Origin: an uncultured Bacteroidota bacterium
Lineage (GTDB): Bacteria > Bacteroidota > Bacteroidia > Chitinophagales > Chitinophagaceae
Assembly: GCA_946479615.1 (NCBI GenBank)
Contig: CAMLGR010000043.1
Location: 1-29,032, forward strand
Direction of reading: 5' to 3'
Length of the DNA: 29,032 nt
Of this stretch, positions 9,980 through 19,000 are shown piece by piece. Below the pieces are notes generated by a model. That model did no database searches and had not been told where the DNA came from. It saw nothing but the letters and a program-made list of their open reading frames with translations. Position numbers and translations under genes: made by a program. Numbering within the stretch: the stretch's first letter is position 1; each line of letters starts with the position of its first letter.

Positions 9980-9997
9980 CGGCTACTTAAATAGCCG
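9980..9997. promoter_or_regulatory. Palindrome upstream of the GH9 gene
   Basis: CGGCTA and TAGCCG arms flank a 6-bp AT-rich centre that includes TTAA. It lies about 45 bp upstream of the GH9 ATG, a position suited to an operator. No clear TAnnTTTG was found beside it. It could equally be a short RNA hairpin in the leader. Confidence 0.35.
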
Positions 9998-10072
9998 CTT
10001 TTCTTGCAATAGCAATTTAATCTAAAAAAGCTTACCGTTAATAAATTACCTGGAACTTCAAGAAGGAAGGAA

Positions 10073-10124
10073 GAATTATGAATTATGAATGGGTTTACTT
10101 CATTCATAATTCATAACTCATAAT
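10073..10124. repeat. AT-rich inverted repeat just after the receiver-kinase gene
   Basis: Direct copies of the phrase ATTATGAATTATGAATG and an inverted counterpart form a stem of about 16 bp around a 9-nt loop. It starts one base beyond the stop codon (10126) of the leftward kinase gene and lies in the gap before the GH9 gene, so a terminator or transcript-end-protecting role is plausible. The stem is almost entirely A-T, unlike a classical intrinsic terminator. Confidence 0.55.
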
Positions 10125-10125
10125 T

Positions 10126-11568
10126 TCACAAGGGCATTTCGATTTCGAGGGTAAACCCTTTACCTGGTTTGGTATGAATATTTACTTTCCCGTTAAATAC
10201 ACCGATACGGCCGCCGATATTCTGTAAGCCGATACCTTTTGTCGTTTTATTCATATCCATTCCTTTTCCGTTATCCACGATAGACATTTTGAAAGTATCA
10301 TCCGCTGTTTCGAGGGAAAAGGCCACTTCGGTGGCCGATGCGTATTTGACAATGTTCATACATTGCTCCTGCGCGACACGGTATACGGCCAGTCTTCGCT
10401 GGCCATTCAGCAGGTCTTCATCAAAATGAGAGGTATTGATATAAACGGAGATATCATTTCCATGAAACATATCATTCGCCAGGTTATGCAACTGTTCTAT
10501 CAAACTTTGCTGGTTGAGATCGGGCGCTACCAGTTCGTGTGCGATCTTGCGGTTCTCGCCTATTGCATTCTTCAAATTGTCGATCGATGAGCGGATGATC
10601 TCGCTCGTTTTTTCTTTTTGTTCCCTCACAGATGAGAGTGCCAGCATGGTTCCTACCAGGATCTGGTTTACATTATCATGTAATTCCTGCCCGATATGAT
10701 TTCGTTCACGTTCCTGCGCCTCGATGGCTGTTGAAGTAAGCCGCAGTTGCTCTGACCGTTGTTGTTCGAGCAAATCCTTTTCCAGTTTCTTTCGTTGCGT
10801 GATATCGGTGATCGCGCCAATGACACGGGTAGCCTGTCCATAATCATCACGTATAAAGACAGCATGGTTGATTACATACATCACATCATTGTTATCCAGC
10901 CTGACGCCATATTCCTGTTTCCATATTCTCACTGAAGTATCCATCCGTGCTTTACGAAAACTATCGCGTACCTGGTCACGGTCTTCTTCAATAATATAGC
11001 CGCTATCGATACCGAGTTGCCAGTCATGAATAGTATTTACCCCGAATGATTTCCCTTTTCCATCATGCACCAGGTATTCTTTGGTCTCGAAATTCAGCTC
11101 CCAGATAATATCCGAAGTGGCCATGGTAGCATAATAAAAACGTTCATTGCTTTTATGCAATTCTTCTTCGGCTTCCTTTTTTTCCAGCTCCGATTGTCGT
11201 TTTTGCAGGGCTGCATCAATCGCTGTGGGAAGTCTTGTCAGCCGGTCCTTCAGGATATAATCATCCGCACCCGATTTAATGATCCCTGCCGCAAATTCTT
11301 CCGACACGGTGCCCGTTACCAGGATAAATGGTATATAAAGCGAGCGGCCGCGGAGAATGCGCAACGCCTCTGAAGCATCAAACTGCGGCAATGAATTATC
11401 AGATACGATCACATCGGGTTTATATTCATCCAGTGCGCGTACAAAAGCCTCACGGTTCATTACGAGCAGGAACTCATTGTTGGCCGCTTCCTTTTTCAGC
11501 AAGCGTTTAATGATCTCTGCATCGACAGGATTGTCTTCCAGCAATAATATTTTAATACCACTCGTCAT
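10126..11568 (-). CDS. Receiver-PAS-HisKA_3 hybrid histidine kinase
   Basis: Cytoplasmic signalling protein of 480 aa with no membrane segment. Residues 5-125 are a receiver domain with acidic pocket LLEDNPVD, phospho-acceptor Asp57 (VIVSDNSLPQFD) and Lys in YILKDRL. Residues 135-265 are a PAS/PAC sensor ending RVIGAITDITQRKKLE. The dimerisation domain is the NarX/DesK-like HisKA_3 type, with His297 in NHIGQELHDNVNQIL, and HATPase motifs are VDNGKGMDMN and GIGLQNIGGRI. HisKA_3 kinases usually phosphorylate LuxR-type regulators, but none is encoded here. It starts 6 bp after the stop of the upstream receiver gene, so the two are probably cotranscribed and translationally coupled. The PAS ligand is unknown. 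Confidence 0.93.
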   Translation of the reverse strand: MTSGIKILLLEDNPVDAEIIKRLLKKEAANNEFLLVMNREAFVRALDEYKPDVIVSDNSLPQFDASEALRILRGRSLYIPFILVTGTVSEEFAAGIIKSGADDYILKDRLTRLPTAIDAALQKRQSELEKKEAEEELHKSNERFYYATMATSDIIWELNFETKEYLVHDGKGKSFGVNTIHDWQLGIDSGYIIEEDRDQVRDSFRKARMDTSVRIWKQEYGVRLDNNDVMYVINHAVFIRDDYGQATRVIGAITDITQRKKLEKDLLEQQRSEQLRLTSTAIEAQERERNHIGQELHDNVNQILVGTMLALSSVREQKEKTSEIIRSSIDNLKNAIGENRKIAHELVAPDLNQQSLIEQLHNLANDMFHGNDISVYINTSHFDEDLLNGQRRLAVYRVAQEQCMNIVKYASATEVAFSLETADDTFKMSIVDNGKGMDMNKTTKGIGLQNIGGRIGVFNGKVNIHTKPGKGFTLEIEMPL

Positions 11569-11574
11569 AATCTT

Positions 11575-12018
11575 TTACACAGGTGATTGATTTAATAACA
11601 ACCAGTAAAATCCAAGATTTTTGATAGCTGTCGCGAATCCTTCAAAATTGACGGGTTTAACAATATAACTGTTAGCGCCCAGGTCATAACATTTCTGAAT
11701 ATCCGGATTTTCCTTGGAGGAAGTCAGGATAACAACCGGAATAGAACGTGTGCGGGGATCCGCCTTTATCCGCTGCAATACTTCAATACCATTTATTTTT
11801 GGCATCTGTATATCAAGCAAGATCACTTTGGGGGAATAAATAACATCCCGGGTCGCCGCATATTTACCTGTAGCGAATAAAAATTCCAGCGCCTCTTCCC
11901 CATCATGCACATGAATAAGATGATTCGACATCCGGTGCTTTTTCAATTCACGGATCGTTAGCTCCGCATCATTGGGTGTATCTTCTACCAAAAGGATTTC
12001 AACTGAATTAGGGTCCAT
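11575..12018 (-). CDS. Single-domain response regulator (Rcp1/CheY type)
   Basis: A 147-aa receiver with no output domain. It has the acidic pair in [12 protein letters not shown], phospho-acceptor Asp69 in [13 protein letters not shown], the switch residue in [10 protein letters not shown], and Lys in [11 protein letters not shown]. The extended insertion before the phospho-site and the 'F..A....G.YW...N' C-terminus are typical of the Rcp1-like receivers that partner phytochrome-type kinases. It sits between two kinase genes (30 bp after the upstream stop, 6 bp before the next start), so it is well placed as a phosphoryl carrier between them. ATG at 12018. Confidence 0.95.
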   Translation of the reverse strand: MDPNSVEILLVEDTPNDAELTIRELKKHRMSNHLIHVHDGEEALEFLFATGKYAATRDVIYSPKVILLDIQMPKINGIEVLQRIKADPRTRSIPVVILTSSKENPDIQKCYDLGANSYIVKPVNFEGFATAIKNLGFYWLLLNQSPV

Positions 12019-12048
12019 AATATATAATTATTGGTTAGTAATGTATGT

Positions 12049-13734
12049 TTATTCACCTGGAATGGAAAAATAAAAATCAGCACCTTCATTGATCTTCGAA
12101 TTGGCCCACACCCTTCCCCCGTGCTTACTCACGATTTTTTCTACAAGTGCCAGTCCTACGCCTGTGCCTTCAAACTCCTGTTCGCTATGCAGGCGCTGGA
12201 ATACTTTGAATAATTTGTTCCTGTACTGTTCATCAAAACCCACTCCATTGTCTTTGACATAATAGACAGTCGACAATTCTTCTTCATAGGAACCGATCTC
12301 GATCCTGGGCTGAGTAGTTTTGCTACTGTACTTGATGGCATTGGAAATGAAATTGATCCAGACCTGCCGCAGGGTGTTCATATCTCCCATTGCTTCTGGT
12401 AAAGGGCGGATCACCCAATCGATGACACGATCATCCTGTTGCGTCAATTCTTCGACGATCGAATGTACCATTAGATCCATCTCAACCACGGTCTTTAAAA
12501 TATCCTGCCGGCCCATACGCGAAAAAGCAAGCAGGTCATCGATCAGGTGTCCCATTTTCAGGGTATTGGCTTTGATGATGCCGGTCAATCTTCTTGCTTC
12601 ATCATCGAGGCTATTGGTATATTCATCTTCCAGTATTGCTGTAAATCCGACAATACCGCGTAAGGGTGCGCGAAGATCATGCGATACGGAGTAAGTAAAA
12701 GCTTCCAATTCCGCATTTGTTTTCTTCAGATCAGTCTCCAGTTTTTTGCGCAAAGTAATATCACGAAGGGAAGCTGACACCAGCATTCCTTCCGGTGTTT
12801 CGATCGGTGATAAACTGATCTCGACAGGAAAAACAGCGGTATTTTTTTTAACTGCGTTCAATTCAATACCCGGGCTTTTGAGGTCTTTCCCTTCTTCATG
12901 TATGTCGGGTCCTGCAGTAACAGCCGGGAATCCGGACGGGATCAATTTTTGAACGGGTTGACCGATCATTTCGGCAGATGTATACCCGAATAATTTTTCG
13001 GTCTGCTGGTTGATCATTTGTATCATTCCAGCTTTATTCACGATCAACGTTGCATCCGGGGCGGCATCGAGCAGCGACCTGAATTTCTGTTCATTTGCCT
13101 TTCTTCTTTTTACATCGGCCTGCGTGGTATAAATTATAATGAGACTGAGAATAAAAACGGTGGAGATCACACTATATAAAACAAGATTAAGTTCGCGTAC
13201 CCTTAACTGGTTGGCTTTACGGCGAACATTCAGCAACACCACCAGGCGTTGGCGGAGATCGTCACTGACGGTGCGGATTCTGTCGGTAAAATATTTTCCG
13301 GTTCCTGTCGTTACCAGTTCTGCAGCAGCCGTCATCCCTTCCTGCTGCCGGGTATCCACCATGCGTTGTGAAAAAGCGATCCGGTTATCGATGTAAGCAG
13401 ATAAAGAATCGCGGATGAGTTGTTGTGCGAGACTATCTTTTATCAGCCTGTTGAGGATACTCAATTCAGCATGCAACCGTTGTTCCGAACGGCGTAAGGG
13501 TTGCAGGAATTCGGTGCGACCGGTGATCACAAAACCTCGTGCGCCGGTTTCATTATCGAGTACTGAAAGGATCAATTGTTCAAAGTGTAAGCGTATTTCT
13601 TCTGTATTGGAAACTGATTGGGCTGTATCTTTTACCCGTTGCGACTGGCGTATAGAGATGAACAATACCATTGCAATAACCAGGACAATAACAGCTATGG
13701 CGATTCTGAATACCTTGGTTCCAACGTACTTCAT
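12049..13734 (-). CDS. CHASE3-PAS transmembrane sensor histidine kinase
   Basis: Membrane kinase of 561 aa. The first helix covers about residues 8-27 and a CHASE3 extracytoplasmic sensor about 30-180 (diagnostic NETGARGFVITGRTEF). The second helix is at about 185-205. A PAS domain follows at about 212-330 (LLDAAPDATLIVNKAGMI). The HisKA domain has His352 in FTYSVSHDLRAPLRGIVGF and the HATPase domain has VKDNGVGFDEQY and GTGVGLALVEKIVSKHGG. The kinase half is of the phytochrome-like subgroup, which commonly pairs with Rcp1-type receivers like the next gene. It is probably the first gene of the three-gene leftward operon. ATG at 13734. The CHASE3 signal is unknown. Confidence 0.95.
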   Translation of the reverse strand: MKYVGTKVFRIAIAVIVLVIAMVLFISIRQSQRVKDTAQSVSNTEEIRLHFEQLILSVLDNETGARGFVITGRTEFLQPLRRSEQRLHAELSILNRLIKDSLAQQLIRDSLSAYIDNRIAFSQRMVDTRQQEGMTAAAELVTTGTGKYFTDRIRTVSDDLRQRLVVLLNVRRKANQLRVRELNLVLYSVISTVFILSLIIIYTTQADVKRRKANEQKFRSLLDAAPDATLIVNKAGMIQMINQQTEKLFGYTSAEMIGQPVQKLIPSGFPAVTAGPDIHEEGKDLKSPGIELNAVKKNTAVFPVEISLSPIETPEGMLVSASLRDITLRKKLETDLKKTNAELEAFTYSVSHDLRAPLRGIVGFTAILEDEYTNSLDDEARRLTGIIKANTLKMGHLIDDLLAFSRMGRQDILKTVVEMDLMVHSIVEELTQQDDRVIDWVIRPLPEAMGDMNTLRQVWINFISNAIKYSSKTTQPRIEIGSYEEELSTVYYVKDNGVGFDEQYRNKLFKVFQRLHSEQEFEGTGVGLALVEKIVSKHGGRVWANSKINEGADFYFSIPGE

Positions 13735-13979
13735 TCAGGATTTAAATTTATCATCGAAAAATCCGGTTGCCCGGGCCTGGCTCAATAGTAGTTACGGTTA
13801 AAAAGATAACAAAAAGAATTGAATCACTGACTAATCAATTATTCTTTTTTATAATGTTGATTGAGAATAATGTTTTATGAGCTGAACCTAAGTGTTTCTA
13901 TTTATCTAACTGTTGAAACTATGGCCCTTATTTATACCTGAAAATTAATTAAAAGGGTGGCAGGAAATATTCAATTCTT

Positions 13980-14011
13980 AAGCAGGAGCCATATATCACA
14001 GATGGCTGCTT
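13980..14011. terminator. Weak hairpin downstream of the 2TM gene
   Basis: AAGCAG...CCAT and ATGGCTGCTT pair with a 3-nt bulge and a 9-nt loop, 11 bp beyond the 2TM stop. There is no clean U-tract, so termination is only suggested by position. The rest of 13735-14021 (287 bp) holds no supported gene. It should contain the promoter of the kinase operon; the only element noticed is a 7/8 TAnnTTTG match on the minus strand at 13801-13808. Confidence 0.3.
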
Positions 14012-14021
14012 ATTCACTATT

Positions 14022-14276
14022 TTATTCCTGTCTGGAGTGATGATGGAAAGCCCGGTTCGCATTGATATAATGAATGAGGAGAATAATTCCCCAAATAATG
14101 GTGGGATAGGCCGGCCATGCATAAATATTCATACCTCCGTTGGCAAACCAGATCAGCCAGAAGAAGGCGTTGATCAGTATATAATAAGTCAGATGAGCCC
14201 TGAATGATTTGTAAGCATTCACTTCTTCTTTGATCTCTGAGTTTGTTTCTTCTGGCATACACAATGCTTTGATCAT
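14022..14276 (-). CDS. Small 2TM-domain membrane protein
   Basis: An 84-aa protein with a polar N-terminus (EETNSEIKEEVNAYKSF), a first hydrophobic helix around ILINAFFWLIWFA, a short loop, and a second helix around TIIWGIILLIHYI, ending in a His-rich tail. This matches the 2TM domain family common in Bacteroidota, whose function is unknown; members often occur alone or joined to histidine kinases. The ATG at 14276 is chosen. A TTG at 14303 would add nine residues inside a repeat-derived stretch, and an ATG at 14258 is also possible. It lies 288 bp upstream of the kinase operon on the same strand, so a regulatory link to those kinases is conceivable but unproven. Confidence 0.8.
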   Translation of the reverse strand: MIKALCMPEETNSEIKEEVNAYKSFRAHLTYYILINAFFWLIWFANGGMNIYAWPAYPTIIWGIILLIHYINANRAFHHHSRQE

Positions 14277-14304
14277 TTTACCGGTCCAAAAAAAATGCCA
14301 CAAT

Positions 14305-14330
14305 CTCTCTGCGGTCCTTTGCGCAGCGGG
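14305..14330. repeat. Fragment of the CTCTGYGG repeat family
   Basis: CTCTGCGGTCCTTTGCGCAG resembles one arm of the inverted repeat at 7875-8015. It is a single arm here, without an inverted partner nearby, and overlaps the leader of the 2TM gene. Confidence 0.5.
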
Positions 14331-14433
14331 ACTTTACCTGATGGTTTGTTTTATTTTTTCGATGTCTTTGTTCAAGGTTGCATTAAAGGCAGTCGCTGAT
14401 TTGTCGGTAAATTAATGCCAGCGGGAAAAATCA

Positions 14434-14489
14434 GGTGTTAAATTCCCTCACAAGGTGACACCTTCCCTACAGGGTGTCACCTTGTGAGG
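14434..14489. repeat. GGTGWCACC array, first cluster, with a 17-bp perfect stem
   Basis: GGTGACACC at 14454-14462 and GGTGTCACC at 14473-14481 are 19 bp apart. A degenerate unit, GGTGTTAAA, occurs 20 bp upstream at 14434. The two good units lie in a larger perfect inverted repeat, CCTCACAAGGTGACACC (14446-14462) with its complement at 14473-14489, around a 10-nt loop. This can be read either as paired protein-binding sites or as a strong RNA hairpin. Confidence 0.75.
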
Positions 14490-14520
14490 ATTTCACGTTG
14501 CTGAAGTGATGAAATAGCGG

Positions 14521-14548
14521 CTTTGTCGCGGGAAATACCGCGCCAAAG
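14521..14548. repeat. GC-rich hairpin
   Basis: CTTTG-t-CGCGG and CCGCG-c-CAAAG pair around a GAAATA loop, with one internal mismatch. It lies in the 494-bp gap 14277-14770, between the two GGTGWCACC clusters. That gap contains no gene I can support. Confidence 0.45.
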
Positions 14549-14640
14549 TGGAAACCAGGACAGAGCGGATCAGCTTTTTACTCCATATTGCGATTCATGC
14601 ACCTGGCAAACCTGCCAATATAGGACGTTTTTTTTATTTC

Positions 14641-14709
14641 AAGGTGTCACCTTCCGAACGAAGGTGTCACCTTGACCTTGAGGTGACACCCCAGACGGGA
14701 GGTGTCACC
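14641..14709. repeat. GGTGWCACC array, second cluster of four units
   Basis: Units lie at 14643-14651, 14663-14671, 14682-14690 and 14701-14709, with start-to-start spacing of 20, 19 and 19 bp. The first two are in the extended palindrome AAGGTGTCACCTT, the third is the central-base variant GGTGACACC, and the spacers differ from one another. The last unit ends 61 bp before the antiporter ATG. Near-constant spacing close to two helical turns favours cooperative binding by a dimeric regulator. A dispersed repeat that happened to land here is the alternative. Confidence 0.8.
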
Positions 14710-14770
14710 CTTGACCGTATTTTAATTATTTTCGCCGGGAAGGATTTTTGCGCGGCCTAAACTATAATAA

Positions 14771-16033
14771 ATGGAAAATTACAGCATTGTTCTTTTCATC
14801 CTCGCTATCATGATCGCCCTTTCCGCACTCGCAGAAAAGATCAAACTCTCCTACCCGATCCTGCTCATCGCAGCCGGTATCGCCATTGGATTTATTCCCA
14901 CCCTGCCCGATATCGAGATCAACCCCGAAGTTATATTCCTGATTTTTCTTCCACCTCTCCTCTACGACGCAGCTTTCAATATTTCTTTTAAAACATTTGC
15001 CACAAATCTCAATACGATCAGCACACTGGCGATCGGCCTGGTATTTATTACAGCTTCAGGAATAGCAGTGATCGCACATCTTATGATCCCCGGTATGACC
15101 TGGCCCTTGTCTTTTGTACTCGGTGCCATACTCGCCGCTACGGATGCCGTCGCCGCTATCAGCATTACAAAAGGATTGGGCTTATCTCATAATACCACCA
15201 CGATACTCGAAGGAGAAAGCCTGGTAAATGATGCATCGGCACTGGTAGCCTATCGTTTTGCAGTTGCTGCTGTGACCGGAACTGCTTTCGTATTCTGGAA
15301 AGCATCGCTCCAGTTCCTCGGGCTGATGGCAGGCGGCGCCCTGGTCGGTTTTTTAATGGCAAAGATCTTAGCCTATATCCTCATGAGGGTACAACAAAAT
15401 ACATTGGTCACGATAAGCTTTATGCTGTTAATGCCATTTATTACTTATCTCGTAGCAGAAGAGTTTCATGTATCGGGCGTGATAGCAGTAGTGATGCTGG
15501 GACTGGGAATTTCCCGGTTCAGTAATATGATCTTTCCTGAATCGATAAAAAATCAATCGAAATCGATCTGGGATATCATCATCTTTCTATTGAATGGATT
15601 GATCTTTATCCTGATCGGTCTGCAATTTCCGTTCGTAGCAAAAAGTATCGACAAGAAACTGATCGGACCTTATATCGGGTATGCATTTATTATTACAGTC
15701 GCTGCTTTGTTGTTACGTATGGCACGGGTATTCCTGCAACGGATCAACCTGCAACGTGCAGTGCAAAGTAAAAGAAGAACAAGGATCACCAAAGAAGCCC
15801 TGTTGAGTTTACAGGATAGCCTTATCATCAGTTGGTCGGGTATGCGGGGCATTGTATCGCTAGCCATCGCTATCGGTTTGCCGGTCACTCTGGAAAACGG
15901 CCAGCCTTTCCCTCAACGTAACGCCATCATATTTATATCAGTAGTGGTAGTGTTGTTTACTCTTCTCGGCCAGGGATTGACCCTTCCCCTGATCGTAAAA
16001 AGATTAAAAAAAATAAGACTTAAGAAGAAATAA
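14771..16033 (+). CDS. CPA1-family Na+(K+)/H+ antiporter
   Basis: Inner-membrane cation/proton exchanger of 420 aa with about 12 hydrophobic helices, matching the Na_H_Exchanger family of the NhaP/NHE type. The ion-site residues are visible: Thr124-Asp125 in LAATDAVAAI, and Asn153-Asp154 in GESLVNDASALVAY, the electroneutral CPA1 signature. The late helix contains SWSGMRGIVSLAIAIGLP, also typical. Many relatives are over 500 aa and carry a cytoplasmic regulatory tail. This protein stops soon after the last helix with a short basic tail (KRLKKIRLKKK), so the tail is absent. It probably serves in pH or salt homeostasis. It stands alone in its direction, with the palindrome array upstream as its likely control region and a 12-bp gap to the convergent RHS gene. 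Confidence 0.94.
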   Translation: MENYSIVLFILAIMIALSALAEKIKLSYPILLIAAGIAIGFIPTLPDIEINPEVIFLIFLPPLLYDAAFNISFKTFATNLNTISTLAIGLVFITASGIAVIAHLMIPGMTWPLSFVLGAILAATDAVAAISITKGLGLSHNTTTILEGESLVNDASALVAYRFAVAAVTGTAFVFWKASLQFLGLMAGGALVGFLMAKILAYILMRVQQNTLVTISFMLLMPFITYLVAEEFHVSGVIAVVMLGLGISRFSNMIFPESIKNQSKSIWDIIIFLLNGLIFILIGLQFPFVAKSIDKKLIGPYIGYAFIITVAALLLRMARVFLQRINLQRAVQSKRRTRITKEALLSLQDSLIISWSGMRGIVSLAIAIGLPVTLENGQPFPQRNAIIFISVVVVLFTLLGQGLTLPLIVKRLKKIRLKKK

Positions 16034-16050
16034 TCCCCGCGGAGATTATT
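16029..16050. terminator. Palindrome covering both convergent stop codons
   Basis: AATAATC and GATTATT arms surround a CCGCGG core. The 22-bp palindrome contains the stop codon of the rightward antiporter (16031-16033) and that of the leftward RHS gene (16046-16048). It is the only candidate terminator between the two genes. U-runs are weak on both sides. Confidence 0.4.
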
Positions 16051-19000
16051 TACGGATACGCGCATTGGAACGTGGTCTTGTTTTTGGCGTACGCGTATTG
16101 ATTTTAGTTGATGTTTGTTCTTTTGGTGTTAACGGCGCCATCACTACTCCATTATTCTGCTGAGCCGCACGTGCCTGACGAAATCCTTTCTTATTCTGGT
16201 TATCCGGCCGTTGCATCTGCTGTTTCGGATTTGCCCCCCTGTTCATACCACTTGCCGCTTTCACCTGACTATTGCCCACTTTAGGTTTTTCCTTTTTATC
16301 GCCTCCCTCCTGTTCATCTGTGTTTAATGCAGAGAACATCATACCGGCCGCATCATCACCAAAGACCACATCACTCACCGCCGCACTTCCCATAGTTGCA
16401 GAAGAACTGCCGGATATATCAGCTGCCGCTGCCGTGCGTCCATACCCCCCACTAAACGGATCGCATAACGGATCGATACTCAACCACTGGCTAAGCACAG
16501 GATCATAATACCGGTCACCATAATAATAGTAACCTGTCTCATCTCTTCCTTTTCCGTTAAACAGGTAAGGAACTTTATACGAACTAGTGTATTCTTCTAT
16601 AAATGTTTCCCCGAATGGCGAATACTCGATATGCTGGTTCGCTTCACCCAATACATTCGTCACATAATTGGTACTGCCCGTATGATCTGCATGATAGAAG
16701 AATTGGTCATTTTCATAGAAATGACCTGGGTCATTGAAACCATAACCGGCTTTTACCGAATCATTGGAAGGAATCGTATCTACAAAAATTGGCGGCCCAT
16801 CCGGTGGCGGCGTGGTATTGCCCGGCCATCCCCGTGGTACACTTCCCGAAGCAGTATCGGTAAATACCGGTGCAGGTATTCCGCTGTTCTCCGGTCTCGC
16901 CCAATAGTTTTTATCTGTCGGCGGACCCGGACTTACTCCCAATGAAGCATAATAAGCAAGCCGCCATTGTTCGATCTGTGCCGCACGAACTGCATAATCA
17001 ATATTACCTGCTGTTAATCCTTTAGCCGGAAATGAAATATTGGTAAACACACCATGACCGAGTTTGGTAGCGATCCGCTGGTGACCTATAAAATAATGTT
17101 TGACAAAACCGGTGCGCTGGCAACTAATATAAGGATTGACATACGCCGTATAGTTATCACTTTGCTTAACGGCTCCGGCCGGTGCACCATTTACCCAAAT
17201 ACCCTGTATACCACCACTGCTTTGTATCACACGTTCTCCATCTGCATCATAAGTATATTGGCTAAGTGTTCCTTTATTCAATACCGCCATTAACCTGTTC
17301 TCTTCATCCCAGAAATTTTCCATATCACCATAACCCAGTTGGTTCCCATTCGCATCATAACTATAAATATTCTTGCCTACCTGTGTTGCCTGGTGCGGGG
17401 CCGTTCCATCATAAGCATAAGCCTGATCATAACTGGTACCGCCTGCCTGGTTATTCATTGTCTTATGGACGATGTTATACAAATCGTCATGTGCAATACT
17501 GGCACCATACGCCGGTGATGATTTGTATTCACCACTGGCAGAATCCAACCTGTATAAATTATCATACTGGTATACCTGTTTTACAGTGCCGCCTAACCCG
17601 CTTTGCGGATTCGCATTATTGATAACACCCAGTACATTGCTGACCGCATCATAAGTATATGTATTATTGATCAGTTCACGACCGGCAGGCGTAGCCGCGC
17701 GCAACCGTGTAAGACGACGACGTAATTTATCATATGTATATTCTGTTTCGGCACCATTGCCGTACCGCATATAGATCATCTGTCCATATTCATCATATCC
17801 AAGCTGATCCACATACCGGTATGTACTGCCCAGTTTGATACCCATCATACCAAACAAACCACCCGATCGGTTATACTGGTAAGTCACCGCTTCACCATCG
17901 GGATATGTAAGTTTGATTAACCGGTTCCAGGTATCATATTCCTGTTCTGTCACATAAGTAGTAGCGAATACAGGATTAACCAGTATCGTACGAATGAGTT
18001 TGATAATAGCTCCCTGTTTCCCATAAAAGAATTCCTGTCCGCCGCTGCCATCTTCCTGCAGGATAATACGGCCGGCCTTACTACCCGAACCAGCTTTGCC
18101 ATATGTATATTTCACTTTATTCTGATACTGGCGCGGGTAATCGATATCCGTCAGGCGATCATAATCGTATTGATACTGGATAGCGCCGCCATTGGAAATT
18201 TCTTTACGTATCTGTGGCGTGATCTTTTTGATTAAGTTACCTGCTCCATCATAGACGAAATCAGTTCGCCCCGCATCGGGATGCTGCACACTTGTTTTGC
18301 GACCAAGATTATCATAAGTAGCAGCAAAGATATTCCCTGCATTATCGGTTACTTTTACCAGCTCGCTCAACGCATCGTAGTCAAATTTCGTGGTGATTGT
18401 TCCGGAAGGTCCATATTCATTGACAACGCGTTTCCTCCCGCGCACATCCACCCGTATTTCTTTGCGATTATTCAATGCATCGGTGACCAGCGATGTTCTC
18501 ATTCCGTTATCGATTGTATAAGATATGCTGGTAGCAGAGCCATCAGCCAGTTCAGTTTTTAAAATACGATCCTGCACATCATAGGTAGTAGCAGATTCAA
18601 AATCGCCGGTGCCTGTATTGAGCGTATAGATGCTGCTGCCTGTTGCTTCAGTGATCGGATAATATGTTTTTTCAACGCGGCCAAACGGATCAAACAAATC
18701 ACTACCAGATACTACCATTTTCACCTCATCGATCAATGCTTTTCCCTTAAATAAGGAAACCTGCTTTTTCTCCTGGATTGAACGGCCCAACCCATCCGAG
18801 AAATTAACCGATATAATGTCTGCATTATAAGCAGGATCATAATGTTTGGTCACTGCATAAAAAACAATCGCATCGGTATTATAACTAAAGGAAATACTAT
18901 ACGGTTTGCCCGCCGCCAGTTCATACGGGCCTGTTACCGTCAACAAGCGGCCACGATCATCCCTTGTATACCGCACTTCTTCATTATTCATACTGATAGT

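Noticed and set aside
14017..14262. Second leftward open frame overlapping the 2TM gene
   Set aside because: The product is not hydrophobic in the 2TM pattern and matches no family; the other frame gives a typical 2TM protein.
14334..14411. Possible C-terminal remnant of a leftward gene (TDKSATAFNATLNKDIEKIKQTIR)
   Set aside because: The 25-codon stretch looks protein-like, but an in-frame stop lies directly upstream and it is too short to assign; chance cannot be excluded.
14434..14716. GGTGTCACC units read as a CRISPR array
   Set aside because: The repeated unit is only 9-13 bp and spacers are about 7-10 bp, far too short, and no cas gene is present.
14548..14760. Rightward 70-codon open frame before the antiporter
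   Set aside because: It has a GTG start, runs through the GGTGWCACC palindromes, and has no family resemblance.
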